From contig NC_088302.1 of assembly GCF_032854445.1 (NCBI RefSeq), forward strand, positions 34,195,979 to 34,259,978: a stretch of DNA of 64,000 nt, written 5' to 3'. Shown one piece after another: positions 1 to 13,300 of this stretch (positions are counted from its first letter, which is position 1; each line of letters begins with the position of its first letter). The DNA is from Liolophura sinensis. Taxonomy: Eukaryota > Mollusca > Polyplacophora > Chitonida > Chitonidae. The notes beneath the pieces are model-generated. The model saw only the letters and a program-made list of their open reading frames with translations, ran no database searches and was not told the DNA's origin. A program made the position numbers and the translations under genes.

Positions 1-1639
1 AGGCATCGTAGGCAATTTTATGTGTACACAGATTTATTTGAAATATAGATTTATTTAGAAATTTTCTGTGTAATTTTGCCCCTTTTTATTAGAACAACAT
101 GAATATATATGGTCTAATGCAAATTGTTTGGCATCGTAAAAATTGCAGTTTTGTCAGCAAAAGTTCATAAGTAATTAAAGTCCTTAAACACTATTAGTGA
201 AATTTTCGAAACCCAAAATATCCATTTGATAACAATGCATTTGCTGCCACCTACCGGAGCATTTGGTTTGCAATCGTTTTTGTTTTTATTTCCTGATTTT
301 ATATATACTTATGGATATTTATATATCTCTAAAATCAGGGATATCAACGTTAAATAAGAACCATTATATATATATTAATTCCGTAAATTATATATAAATC
401 GTTTTCCCTAGATGTGTTAGGCTATATAATGTAAAATATATTACCGGGATAGAAACAATTGACATTGTTTCATAGAGTTTGAACGAGTAATATGGGGATC
501 TATTGCAAACATGTATTAAAATCTGAAAGGTCACTTCAGGTAGAATGTTTCAAGGTTTCACCAACAAGCTATCAATCTATACCATTCACCATATTTTCTT
601 AATACTAATCGAGGGGCTTTTGTCTGCGGGGCTTTTGTTCCTGTTTTTTTTCTGTTCGCCGGGGCTTTTGTCCGTCCAGATTGCTTACACAATCTATGCT
701 CGAATTCAGCATAGATTGGATTTAAGCACCCAATGTCATAGGCCACGGACATGGCGTCTTCACCGTCACGCTTACACTGCAGGTATAAAAGATCAATAAA
801 ATATTTTGGTCTGTTTTGGTGTTTTCTTTATATGTATTATTTATTGAATAAAACAACATTGCTCCAGGTGATGACACGTCCTCGACAGACTATATTTGGG
901 TTATTGCTTAAACCGTTTATTCGGGGAATTTTGAACGGTACGTGTATGAGTTTGTGGGAATTTTATTTAGGAAAATAATCTTGTTCTTCTTGCTTTGATC
1001 CCACTTTTTCGGATACATATTGCTCATATTGAGTACAATAATTCATCTTATGAAATGACATCGTACACAAGATGCCTGATTGATAATACAATAAATCCGT
1101 CATCTTTGTAATGGGTTGGACAATAATATGTCAACATATATTATCACGGACATTATGAGTTAACATATAATATGCAAAAGTACATATGCTGTAATCAACT
1201 AGATGCAACAATCATAGCTGGCTCACTGAGCGGTATAACTCATCACATAATCGTTCAAATGCTCACAGGGCTGAAAACTTGCCCAACACTGATCAGCCAC
1301 TCTATTACACACTTTACATGGTCACAAAGTTGTGTTGTAAGTGTTTTAAAAAGAAAAACAGATGCTTTAGCAGCTGTTACTATTTCATAGTGCACTATTT
1401 TGCATAGATATGTTTTACTATATTCCATTTGAAACCATTTTGTTCCAACAATAATTTTTAAAACTTTTAAAATCAGATAGAAGAACGATCAAGGAACTCG
1501 TGTGACTGCCAAATATCACACTGTTGTCGCTAATCTCGTTTTACTTTTTATGCCGTAAGTCTTTTATTATATTAATGTTGTATCTACAACTGTTACACTA
1601 GATAACAATATGGCTTTTTAAGAATACTACCTAAGCACA
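1..1639. other. Intergenic, AT-rich, no gene recognised
   Basis: Only short ORFs without recognisable domains occur here, and none has the look of an exon with good splice borders. The left part is very AT-rich (many TATATA runs between 300 and 440). I see no promoter or RNA gene that I could defend. Confidence 0.6.
613..672. repeat. Three copies of GGGGCTTTTGT
   Basis: The 11-mer GGGGCTTTTGT occurs at about 613, 628 and 661, separated by C/T-rich spacer. It is a small local repeat of unknown meaning. Confidence 0.6.
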
Positions 1640-1930
1640 GCCATGGTGCGATATGTTGTTGCTAAGTTAGACTACAACTTCCGACATGACTATACGAATG
1701 CTACACCCATGTAGAGTTAATATTCAATATGTAACTACTACATTAGGCCACAGATATTGACATGGCTTGCAAATACTATTCACAGAGAGTTAAGTGTGGA
1801 CGTGTTACTGCCACAGTAGGCTACAGATGTCGACATGGTCATAATAATACGGCTGATGTAGAGTTAAAGTTTGCTCAATTAGACAACAAGTGTCGACAAT
1901 GCTATACACTAAGTGCGGGTACATATTGGA
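1640..1930. repeat. Degenerate ~73-bp tandem repeat
   Basis: The motif CGACATG (or close) recurs at about 1682, 1759, 1831 and 1893, and GAGTTAA recurs at about 1711, 1784 and 1861, giving spacings of 63-76 bp. The stretch at 1662-1697 also matches 1873-1908, roughly three periods apart. The copies are clearly diverged. This repeat makes up much of an apparent 155-codon ORF on the + strand, which I do not regard as a gene. Confidence 0.6.
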
Positions 1931-4340
1931 GCACGGGTAGTGGTAACACTGGATTACATTTCATACTGTGTGCCAGGATTTTCGCATCGATCAGCAGATA
2001 CATGATTTGCCTTTATTTCAACAAACGAATAGAAATCGCCCGAGGTGTTACAAGGTTTTTCGTTTTCTACGTGACACAACAGAAACATAACCGGTTTTCG
2101 AGGTCAGCTATGGATTTGTGGTTCCTGGGAAGGCAAGGAGAGAAGATGGTAGGGGGGGGGGAGAGTTTTCGAGGCTGTTATAGGACGTTAGCAGATAATC
2201 TACTCGCCGATAAAGATTCCAGGCTCTAGGAACAAAGACGTTCCAGGGATTTCTATTAATTACACAAAAGCAGGGCTATAGGAAAAGCAAGCGGGCAATA
2301 ATCCGTGCGTCCATGGCGGGAACACGAATGCGAAGCCACGGCGTTCTGGGGTTGGCACAGCAACAGGAAATGAGCGACGTGAATGGAGCGGGAATATCTG
2401 ATTTTAAAGTGTGGGAGAAGCGTGTACATCATCCGCCTGGCTTGGCCATGCCCCACAATAACCAGCAGACACGCCGTAATGAAAGATTACTGAGACGGCA
2501 GGAAATAGTCTTCAAATTTCCCACCAATTTCTCCGCTGTTTATTTTCCGCCCCTCCGCCATGTAAGAAACGCGCGCTGATCGTCTCCTTCTTTCTCAGCT
2601 ATCCCGAGAAAAAGTCGGCTAGACTCAATAGACCGTGCGACGTATATCCGACGAACTGGCATTCAACGTTCACCTTCACCAGTAGCCTGTTGTCTTCTTT
2701 GTTCAAACGAACAGCATCTACGCGCAGTCGTACAACATACTTTTTTGATTCGCCCAAGAGATCTCCTTGACGAATGGACTTTGGCGCGGCCTTTGCGGCG
2801 ATGTATCGATTTATAAGCCTTAAACTGAGGAAACCGGCGAAATTCAATCTGGGATATAACAACGTTATGATTAAGGGAGGCAAAAAATACTTCAGAGAAC
2901 GATAATGTCGATGTCGAACCATAAACTTATCTTGTCCGATTTCTAATTTCTTGTGTCTCAAATGTCAATGAAAAAAAAAAGATGGCTTAAACTTCCTAAA
3001 GAAATGGTTGATGTAGAAGGATGTGCCGTCGTCTGGTAAGTGACTATATCAATACATGGCACAGTGCCTGAGTTCTGTCACAAAATCTGTGTAACACAAT
3101 GCGAACCTCCAAATCTCCTCTCATTATCTTGAGTGGAAAATCGATTTGCTAATTAAATCACTGTCCATGGCACAAGAAAGTCCATTCCCACGTTTGCGGG
3201 ACCAATTGAATGTGATAAAATTTGATAGCTACATCGGATATTTACTGAATTACGTGTGTAGTTTTTCTACCAGATATACGTTCAGATTTGATTTCCTGCT
3301 TAGGTCGGCCACAACTTGATGGGTAAAATAGTTTTAAAACGTTTTAGTAAAAGTTCGGAATTAATTACCAAGAGAAAGAGGAGGCGTATGTAAACACCGA
3401 AAGGCTAAGTCTGTCCATGGAAGGCCTTTGGTATATTCACTCAACTATGTCGGCAAGAAAATACATCCTCAGAGGGACATACTCTGTAAAAGGTCATCAT
3501 TTGTAAAAGTCATCACGTAGAATTTGTAGACGTTGTAGTCCACATCACAAATACACCTGACCACAATTGAATCACTATACAATTCTTTGCTTATAACTTT
3601 TCCTATAAATACATTTTGTAATAAGGCTCCTGTTCAAAAATTCTCACCATTTCGAATGTTTAGGTATAAAGTTTTGTCTTTTTTTAGTGTGAATCAATAT
3701 CTTATTGCCCAGTTCACCTATTAAGCAAAGTTCTTTTTATCACGCTCAACAACGTAGAAATTGAATACAACTGGTCATCGCGTTCGGCAAATAAATGTCA
3801 GTGTTCGTTGTGTATATACTTCACGCAATCTTAAATTTGACGAGAATTGTTTTTTCCTTTAAGTAGACAATGTGAATTATTAACGTCTATCCTCTTACAA
3901 AACATTCGCTTGTGTGACGGTCTTAAATGAAATAATTATCTATATTCGGTGTTCGCATGGCCAGCCATTTGGAAATGAATTGCCAAGGAAGATTTTCCTT
4001 TCCATTAGGGGGTCATATGTTTTGAAAAAAATTCTTTTCCTAACAACGTAATTTTAAGCCACGCTTTATCAATGTATTTAACTTGTTTACAGTCACCGGA
4101 ACTAAAGCGATAAAGCAAGGCTTTATGCCTTAATAATTCAAAGATTTTTGAGCAAACGTCTTGATAAATAAATACTGGAGTGGTAAGAGGCAGTATTATA
4201 TAATATCCCAGTATGTATATCCTTTGATTTAAAGACGGCATGTTGGTTTGCTGTTATTACAATGCTTTTAAGAATATTTCATTTATGGAGGAGGAAGTCA
4301 AGTTCATGGGAAGAGGAATCCCGACAGAAACCTATAGAAA
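1931..4340. other. Intergenic, no gene recognised
   Basis: The part from 2250 to 2800 is richer in GC than its surroundings. It contains overlapping ORFs on both strands (+ 2313-2579; - 2599-2961, 120 codons). Neither shows a known domain, and there is no supporting splice or promoter context. The rest is AT-rich and featureless to me. Confidence 0.5.
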
Positions 4341-6013
4341 GCACCACACCTCGCCTAGTCTCAACAACCACACCTCGCCAAGCCTAAAACCACCACAACA
4401 CACCTGGTCTTAACCACCACACATCGCCTAGATTCCACCAACACACCCGCCTCGCCTAGTCTTAACAACCACACCTCGCCTAGTCTCAACAACCACACCT
4501 CGCCAAGCCGAAAACCACCACAACACACCTGGTCTTAACCACCACACATCGCCTAGATTCCACCAACACACCCGCCTCGCCTAGTCTAAACAACCACACC
4601 TCGCCTGGTCTCAACCACCACACCTCGCCTAGTTTCAACCACCACACCTCGCCTAGTTTCAACCACCACACCCGCCTCGCCTAGTTTCAACAACCACACC
4701 TCGCCTAGTCTCAACCACCACACCTCGCCTAGTTTCAACCACCACACCTCGCCTAGTTTCAACCACCACACCCGCCTCGCCTAGTTTCAACAACCACACC
4801 TCGCCTAATCTCAACAACCATATCTCGCATAGTCTCAACAACCACATCTCGCCTAATCTCAACCACCACACCTCACCTCAACAACCACACCTCGCCTAGT
4901 CTCAACCACCACACCTCGCCTAGTTTCAACCACCACATCCGCCTCCCCTTGTCTCAACAGCCACACCTCGCCTTGTCTCAACCACCACACCTCGCCTAGT
5001 CTCAACAACCACACTCCGCCTAGTCTCACCCACCACACCTTTCTTAGACTCAACCACCATATCTCGCCTAGTCTGAACCACTGCACCTCGCCTAGTCTCA
5101 AACAACACACCTCGCATAGTCTCAACCATTCCAACCAACACACCTCGCCTAGTCTCAACCACCAGGCCTCGCCAAGTCTCAACCACCACATATCGTCTCA
5201 ACCACCACACCTCACCTAGTCTCAACCACCACACCTCGCCCAGTCTCAACCATCATAAGTCGGTTAATCCCAACCACCACACCTCGTTTAGTCTCAAACA
5301 TCACATCTTGCCTAGTTTCAACCACCACACCTCGCCTCAACCACCATACCTCACCTAGTCCCAACCACCACCCCTCGCCTAGCCTCGGCTACCACACCTC
5401 AACCACTACACCTCGCCTAGTCTCAACCATCTCATCTCGTCTAGTCTCAACAACCACACCTCGTCTCCACCACCATACCTCGCCTAATCTCAACCACCAC
5501 GCCTCGCCTAGTCTCAACCACCACATATCGTCTCAACCACCATTCCTCGCCAAGTTCCAGCTATCACACCTCACCTAGTCTAAACCACTACGCCTCGCTT
5601 AATCTCAACCACCATACCTCGTGCAGTCTCAAAAACCACCACACCTTGCCTAGTCTCGACCATCATACCTCGGCTAGTATCTACACCAACACCACACCTC
5701 GTCTAAACCACCACACCACGGCTAGTCTCAACCACCACACCTCGCTTAGTCTTAACCACCACACCTCGCATAGTCTCAACAACCACACCTCGCATGGTCT
5801 CACCCACCATACCTCGACGAGTCTCAACCACCACACCTCGCTTAGCCTCAACCACCACACAACGGCTAACCCCAACCACCACACCTCGCCTAGCCTCAAC
5901 CACCACACCTCGCCTAGTCTCGACCACCACACCTCGCCTAGTCTCAAGTACCACACCTCGCTTGATAATAACCACCACAACTCACCAAGTCTGAGTCACC
6001 ACACCTCACCTAC
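4341..6013. repeat. 24-bp minisatellite, about 1.7 kb
   Basis: About 70 imperfect copies of a 24-bp unit built around CACACCTCGCCTAGT followed by CTCAACCAC. The + strand is almost free of G, so the - strand is rich in GG runs. Variant units make higher-order repeats: the block containing CGCCTAGATTCC repeats at 4425 and 4550 (125 bp apart), and CCCGCCTCGC repeats at 4671 and 4771 (exactly 100 bp apart). The period is a multiple of three, so every frame stays open for long stretches and gives false octapeptide-repeat ORFs on both strands (WWLRLGEV-like on the - strand, NHHTSPSL-like on the + strand). The array ends 1.3 kb upstream of the CARP start codon. Confidence 0.95.
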
Positions 6014-7309
6014 ACTTTAAATACAAAAGACAATTTTGGGTCTTGAAATAAACCACTTTCTCACTAAAAGCATGGAAAAAGTCTGTATAATCGCCTGTAA
6101 AAACACTTTTATGGTAAATTTTGTTTACCCAGGATTTATTCAGTTACTATACTAAACCGCGTATGTAATCTTTTTTCAACCGCTATCAGACTGTTTCCTT
6201 TTCTGGGTTCATTATAAGTTATCTGAATGCCCTACTTTGAGAAAGTTTCTTCATGCTTTTGAAATGAAAACAAGTCCCTGAATATTGCAAGGTTTCACTG
6301 AAAGATGCCGGCTCCATAATCAGGCGTTTAGTGCAATACTTTGCTCACATAGTATGAAGATAAAATCGGGGTGTTGGAGGGATCCTCGAGCACCTTGTAG
6401 ATTTGTGTAATAGGTTCTATGTTATCACCCAGACAAGCTGGTATGCTTAATAGTTCTATTGGGAACCCGATATTGGCAGTTTGCGCCCAGGAGTATTTCG
6501 ATTTGATGGAGACCACAATCCTTGGATGACCAAATGAACTGAGCCTCAGGTTTGCATTGCCGCTAAGTTTTGTCTGGTCACATGCTCAGAGTACTGGGTT
6601 TAGGGTGGTCAGTCACGGCAGTGTCATGTCAGTTAGACTACGAACGGGAAGCAGATTACATGCCCATCATCTATCCAGTTCATGTCACATTATTCTTTAA
6701 CATGTGGGCTGACAAAACGTAGGTATTGGTAAAAGGACTAATTACAGACGGGGTAAAATTTGCCGACTGTTTAGAGAGACAAGTGGGACGAACATCAGAG
6801 CTGGAATCGATCCGCCTGATGCCTGAGTACACAGAGATGCCCATCGATTGCCATTGTGGATAGCTAACCTATCACAGATGACAGACCAGAAAAATGCGGG
6901 GAACAATACTTCGGGGTATAGGCGTAACGGGTTTGGCCTTTTACCCGTGTTGATCACAAAGTGCCTGGTGCGGCATCAGCGAGCCGATTCCTCTCGACCA
7001 CTTTCATAGTTTGAGATTGAGCGTCCAGCAGTAACAGTAGAGCAAGAGGGAAGGTCGAAGTGTTACGAGGCTGGCTCTTGATTCCGCGCCAGATCCGCGG
7101 TCATCAGAGCCGACCGATGGGGCAGTGGGATAACAGCTTATTCTAATTTCTCGGAGATAAAGCGCGGCAGTGCTCATCTGTCGGATTACATACCACTTGC
7201 AACATCTCGCCGCTTTGTACAATTGGCTTCTCGAGTTGATGGTAAAACAAGAGCTTGAGGTAACTACGCCTGAACTAATCTGACTGCCCCACCCAACCAC
7301 GACACCTCA
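6014..7309 (+). other. Upstream region of the CARP gene (promoter and 5' UTR expected)
   Basis: No coding sequence is recognised. The last ~300 bases before the start codon are richer in GC than the rest and probably hold the promoter or 5' UTR, but I cannot point to a TATA box or a transcription start. An in-frame TGA at 7271-7273 lies 13 codons upstream of the ATG at 7310, so the reading frame does not extend further upstream in unspliced DNA. Confidence 0.4.
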
Positions 7310-7367
7310 ATGTGGAAATCTATCGACTGGAGTGGCCTGATTGCGATTATAGCATGGATTGCCCAAG
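7310..7367 (+). CDS. CA10: CARP exon 1: start codon and signal peptide
   Basis: This exon encodes residues 1-19 plus one base. A hydrophobic core (GLIAIIAWIA, residues 9-18) forms a signal peptide that continues into exon 2, with likely cleavage after Ala23. The donor is CAAG|GTGAGT at 7368. The ATG is chosen because an in-frame stop lies 13 codons upstream and because a signal peptide is expected in this family. A further upstream non-coding exon cannot be excluded. Confidence 0.85.
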
Positions 7368-10300
7368 GTGAGTCCACCTTTTGTCCTTTCACTAAGTAGC
7401 TAATCTTCGCTAGTTTTTCCCTATCGCCGACTCGGGCAAGTAATCTGAATCTTTTACTGTTCCCAATTTGATCATGTCGCCCATGCCTATTCCCAAAGCA
7501 GCCTTTGACTAATAGAATTACATATTACAAATTACCAGCCAGTTGTGAACTTCCTAACTTCTCTCCATCAACAATACAAGGCCTTAAATTCCCCAACACT
7601 CTCTTCGTCAGGCGTTAAATGCTAATGGGAGCAGCTTCGCTCTAGTGCAATAATCGCCAATTGAATAGTCGGACAACAGCTGGCAGGAGTAAATGAAATA
7701 TTCAGGAATGTTGGACGGATAGCGTATATTATTGCCCAAATTTCCCACTTACGGACAGCTGGCCATCAGCAAAACTCAGTACGTTTGTGTAGACGTAGCC
7801 CAGCCACCTTAATGAAACCAGCACTTATGTTGTCCAGGGAAGGATTGTCCGTGAATAAAAGCTGTTAAGTCAATGCTGTCGAAGTACAAGTCTATAGGGA
7901 CCATGCGTGGTGTCCAAATCATATCCGAAGGTCAGCTTAGTCCTGAGCTTGATGTCCACTTTCCATGTATGCGGAACTCCATGAATTCAGAGAACGGCAA
8001 CGTAAATAATTCATAATAATAAATGATTCTAAGGGGCATTTATACATGAATTAACACTATCGACCAAGTCTAATTTGTGCGTTATTAGTTATTAATCTTC
8101 CATTGTTTTCAAATAAATATTTTATAAAGGAAGGTATTAATGATAGAACGCTTGAACAACATTAGTAACGCAGTGCTATTAAGGGCACCTACAATACCAT
8201 AAAGTTCTAAAGGCAATATTGTTATTATAATTAATATGTTTTCAAAGATACAAGTTTGTCTTCCGATTGAATTCCATTCTCCGTAGGGTTAAAATATGCC
8301 AGATGGAATCTTAACGCGATAAAAATTTCAATTTAGACCCTGTCACTTACAAGTCGAAGGAACAGGTTTCAATTTAAATACGACCAATCTTTCCCTCTTT
8401 TCTAGGCAGTGTCGTTTTATTTTAACACTGCATTGTAAGGAATAGTTATCCCAAAGGACAAGTTGTTATTAGAGTATCAGCCCCTCTTCCTCGCACTCCT
8501 AGATCTTAAACCACAAGTTCGATAATTGCCATGTGTACGGCATTTCCATTACACTAGCCATGAAACTAAGTCGTTCCTTTTTTTCAGCTACGTGCAATCT
8601 TGGCAGGAACCTTATGCATGCTTTACGCAAGAAAAAGTATCGCTCTAATCTTAAAGCTTCTTTTCCTCCGTACATTCAAGATTAAGAGGATTTATCTCCA
8701 TCTGCTACCCGGATTATCGATAAATAATAAATGTAGTTTGGACATGCGGCTTATTTCATAGCCGATATATAGTGTTCACACAAGCAGCGGCTTGGACATA
8801 CCTTTGAAGACGGCCGTGTTAAGTGCTGGGCCATTTGTTCATTTACCCAAGATAGCAAGCACGCAGCATGTACATGTACGTCTTTAGCCTTCGTCATAAA
8901 CTGTGCGTACAACCAAGTCAAATCTCAAGGGAAAGACGCCAACCTCTTCATTATTAATAGGAACGCAGCACGAACAGATTTTAGAGCTGGTCTCCAAAGT
9001 TACAATGAATCCAACGAGGACACGAGGAAAACCTTAGCTAGACTCAATTAACTTCTTTCTTTTAAAAAGCCAAGTCCCGCTGAGTTAGTGCAGGAATACC
9101 AGGCCATTAGTCAAACGTGATCCAATTTAATGCGTCTTGTCATGGTTCTTGCTAACGAGTCTGCTATGTCCTGTGAATTCACGCCGTTAATGCGAGAATT
9201 TCGTTAATGAGAGCAATAATGGACTAACATAATACCTTGTCTACAAATGACCCAAGGATACTGGCTGGTAACCGAGGAAATGTGGTGTGGTTTTGTGAAT
9301 GGGTTCCCCGGTCTCCTAAGCGATCACGAGTAGTAAGGCGTTACTTGCCAACCATGTTGGTTATAGCGCCTGCAGTAGGGTACCAACAAGTCTGTAGCCG
9401 GCTTAATCTGGTCAGGTCTGGTAGATCTCCGAGAGGAGATCCTACCACACTGAGCACTCTACACCTGTAGTAAAGCCATGTCGTGTTGCGAAGTATACCT
9501 TCAATTGTGAAGGATTGGAAATTTGAAAACTGTCTGAAGCTAGATAGTAAAGTCATCGTCTTGATTAAAATTAATTATCTCACATTGTATGCAATTATAT
9601 GGAATCATTCTCGTGGAAAAAGATCACTATATATAAGACTACATCACATGGAGTAAAACCAGATCAGTAACGACAGTGTAATAGTTTGCAACAGAGCAAA
9701 GATCACCTTGACATTATGATCCAGTGTAGAATATTACAAGGCCAGTTTTGTTCAAAGTCAAAATTCCATATACGAATCTAGCTATAACATTTGAATCCAA
9801 GAAGTATGCAAAAGGACAATAATGAATGTCAGGTTGGGACAAATTGTTCATCACAATCTACGGGTTATGTTAAATATTTAAACAGAAATGCGGCAAGTAA
9901 TGTGTATATACTAAATGTATATAGTATATAAGGCAATCGCAAGCAGAAGTTAAAAAATGCCAACTATGGAATAATCTAACCATAAGCTGATACTAAATTC
10001 ACAGGGGTGACATGGCCACTGACTGTAAATATCAGCCATTTAATCAGACGTCTATATGCATCTGGCAGGAAGTGACGCCATGGGTTCCTAGCTGTTTCAC
10101 GTGCACGTCGTGATAACATGCGTTTAAATAAAACCAGAGCAGCGACGACAGTGTGATAGTGAATTTACCTCACTTTGGGTTTTATTCAACCTGTCCATAC
10201 AAAAGCTTACATATTAATAACTGGTACGTCCGCTAGCACCATGGCTTTTTGTAATGACATGTTAAATGCAGTTCATTAGACGTCACTGGTCTAGAAATAT

Positions 10301-13300
10301 TGAAAAGGCTATGCTCTCATCACATTTAGTAAAGACACATATTTCTTAGAAACAACTGATAGTTAACTCTTTCAGTGTTCAGCGCTGAAAATAACACAAG
10401 TATCTGATTTGTCAAAAAGGCGTCCTTTTGGCAAACGTGCGACCTGGAGTCGGATGCGCTATCTTTGGGCTCAACATGGCTGCCTCAAAGTATTAGTTAG
10501 CTTAAGACCCCTTTTAACATTGCGTTGCAACACGATGATTTATGATATGAATGATATTATGATGATTTATATGATACTCTTACATTTATATCTAACTCGT
10601 GAGAGCTAATGATGACAAACTACAGCCAAAATGTCATTATAATCCTTGGCATAACCTTGTCGCAGAATAAAAACAGTTCGTCCCTGTAACCCAGCGCTTC
10701 CTTTGCTCCTTGGGTTCTGGAAGGTGCGGGATCATGATGTCAACAACAAAGTAATATGCAGTTTGATCTGCCGTTACGAAACACCTGGTGACATTTTCGT
10801 GACACTTTGCTGAAACAATTGTCTCTTTAATTATACCTTGTCTATATTTTGATGTCTAATACATTGCGATTAATATCACTTCATTTTTTTTTACCTACTT
10901 CTGATTAAGCCTCTGTTCTAGGGGACGTGTAAATAGCTGCTATTGAAGTATTTGCATGGAGAGTTAGAATGAAATTCTCAATGTGAACTGTCAGGAGGCC
11001 ATACTTCACCGACCAAGTGTGACCATTTGCCAACTATCGCAATGTCGACGCTGCTCTTTAACGTCGTAAAATGGCGTCGTTCATTATCTAATTTATATTT
11101 AGCGAAAGAGACGCCTGCTCACAATCTGTGATCTTGCTCTGATCCTTTCTGTCACGTCACACTTTATTGGTAGTTGTACTCTCACCGGAACGGCCGAAAA
11201 CGTTATGTCGTTACAACTCTCTGGGCCGTTATGTGTATCACATTACATCATTAGTATGTACAATATCTTGCCCGTAGCCATTCCATGTTTATTGGATGTG
11301 AACAGTTGTATACATGACATTACACGTAGACTCCATATTCTACTGTCTGTTTCAGTGACAGACGCCGCTTTGCCAACACGTTGGGAAAACTGGTGGACGT
11401 ACGATGGGATTGCCGGTAAGCCTGAAACGCATTAAATCCAAGTGTATCTAACAATAATGATGTATTTTAAAGTTATACAAAGAGCTGTTTTATCATCGTC
11501 AAATGGGCATCTGCCACGTACACAATATAGCCTGTAACGCACTGCACTCCTTTATATGGAGACACAGGCTGTTGTATTCTTTGTTGGCGCTCGAGTACTG
11601 TATCTGCCTAGAGAAACAGCGCCGAGAACACCGGCATCCTCTCGCTTTCTCTCTTCACTTGAGCATCGTATCTGGTTTCAGATGAAAACTGTGGATCTGT
11701 TATTTGCTGTTTTGTGCCTTATTCTGTATGTGCCATGTGTGCAGCACTTCATTACAGATCCCAGCGTCATTATTGATTTGCTAGACAGCTTAAAAGTTCT
11801 CTCATTTTTAATGACCGAAGCCGAACCGAGCTACTTCTCAGCGATTCTTGAAGAAGAACGAAGCTAAAAATCGGAAGCAGTGTTAACACCGTTCACTTCC
11901 ATAATGTTCATTTTGGGGGGTCTCGCAATAGATTAACATACATTCATTGGCGATAGAAAAACTTGTTACATTGATGTGAAGAACCATCAATGGGAAACTA
12001 GTACAACGTAGGCCATACATTGAAATCTAAAGCCTATTATCTGTACATTCGCTGTAGAGTTTTTATGGTTATGACCACAGTTCCACATATTTAAACTGCG
12101 TATAACGTGTTACACGCTGTAGTGCATCGGTTCCTATTCCTATATAATAACCTAATAAATGGTTCCTAACTGTTTGAGAACTATTGTAGCTAAATGAAAA
12201 GTATGTCCCCGATGGTTCCTTCGTCATGTCCAGGCAAATATTTTGTTCTATTTCCACTGTGAGTGATGTATTAACTTGCAAAACTACACTAACATACGGA
12301 CATATACAGAAACGTGGCATACCACAAAAGTGCGAGATATCACATAAAATGTGGTATATTATAAAAAGTGACCTCGCATTAAGTGTGACATTACATTATT
12401 ATACACATTAAAAATGCCACATATACAAAAATGACGTGGTAGATCACAAATAGCTTGACGTGTTCCAAAAAATGTGACACATCACAGAACATAAGATATA
12501 TTCAAGAAACTGAAACAAAGTCTCCAAAATAACCTATGAGAAAAGTAGGTCTCCAGCAACCTGTGGATGGTCGTAAGTTTCCCCAGGACTCTGCCTGGTT
12601 TCCTCCCATCATAATGCTGGCCACCGTCGTATAAGTGAAATATTCTTGAATACAGCGTAAAATACCAATCAAATAAATAAATGAATATCAGAATAATATG
12701 CCATATAAGAGAAAATGCGATAAATTAGGAAATAATCTAGCAAAAGGAAAGAATCAGAATTCCGTGAAAGCGCTTGGATAAAGAGCCTTAAAAATCTGCC
12801 TCATGTATTTATTTATTTACTTGATTGGTGTTCTACGCTGTACTGAAGAATATTTCACTTATACGACGACGGCAATAGTCTACCTGATGTAAAAGCATCG
12901 TTTGATTCATGTCTGTAGAAAGAGGTGGTTTGTGGAGGACCTAAGGAAAACATAGTATCGTGTGTTGTATGCCTGGTGGATGGATTTACCATGTAGCTGT
13001 AATTAATTGATGATGTATGACCAGCATTTTCAAAACCTCTAAGGTTTCCCAACATTAAAAGTTTTATCAGAGCACCATATCTGGGACTAACCGTGACGCT
13101 AACACAGGCTATTACTGGAGAACACGTCACCATATTGCCAGTGCACAGTGCTTTTGACGAAGAGCCCTTGGCTGTATTCTACCCACCTCACTCCCCCGCT
13201 AAACCCACCAACCGCCCCCCCCCCCCCATCCCATCCCCCCGCAACATTCCGTTCTGTGCCACACAGTGTAAATGGCCATGTAATTGTACCAATAACAGTT

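Larger units (their letters stand above)
7368..11355 (+). other. CARP intron 1 (3,988 bp)
   Basis: A GT-AG intron. It is mostly unique AT-rich sequence, with two copies of the dispersed GAGCAGCGACGACAG repeat annotated separately (9654-9695 and 10125-10345). I see no exon in it. Confidence 0.8.

Noticed and set aside
1762-2229. 155-codon ORF on the + strand, the longest in the window
   Set aside because: Its first third is a degenerate tandem repeat, and the rest shows no domain or splice context. It has no homology that I recognise.
2599-2961. 120-codon ORF on the - strand in a GC-richer patch
   Set aside because: No known motif is visible and an overlapping ORF lies nearby on the other strand. 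It could be an exon, but I have no evidence for that.
4486-5994. Long ORFs with WWLRLGEV or NHHTSPSL octapeptide repeats on both strands
   Set aside because: They follow from a 24-bp minisatellite whose period is a multiple of three and which lacks stops. They overlap in several frames on both strands and have no non-repeat part.
13217-13230. Poly-C tract as a functional element
   Set aside because: Simple homopolymer runs also occur near 28689; nothing around them suggests a role.
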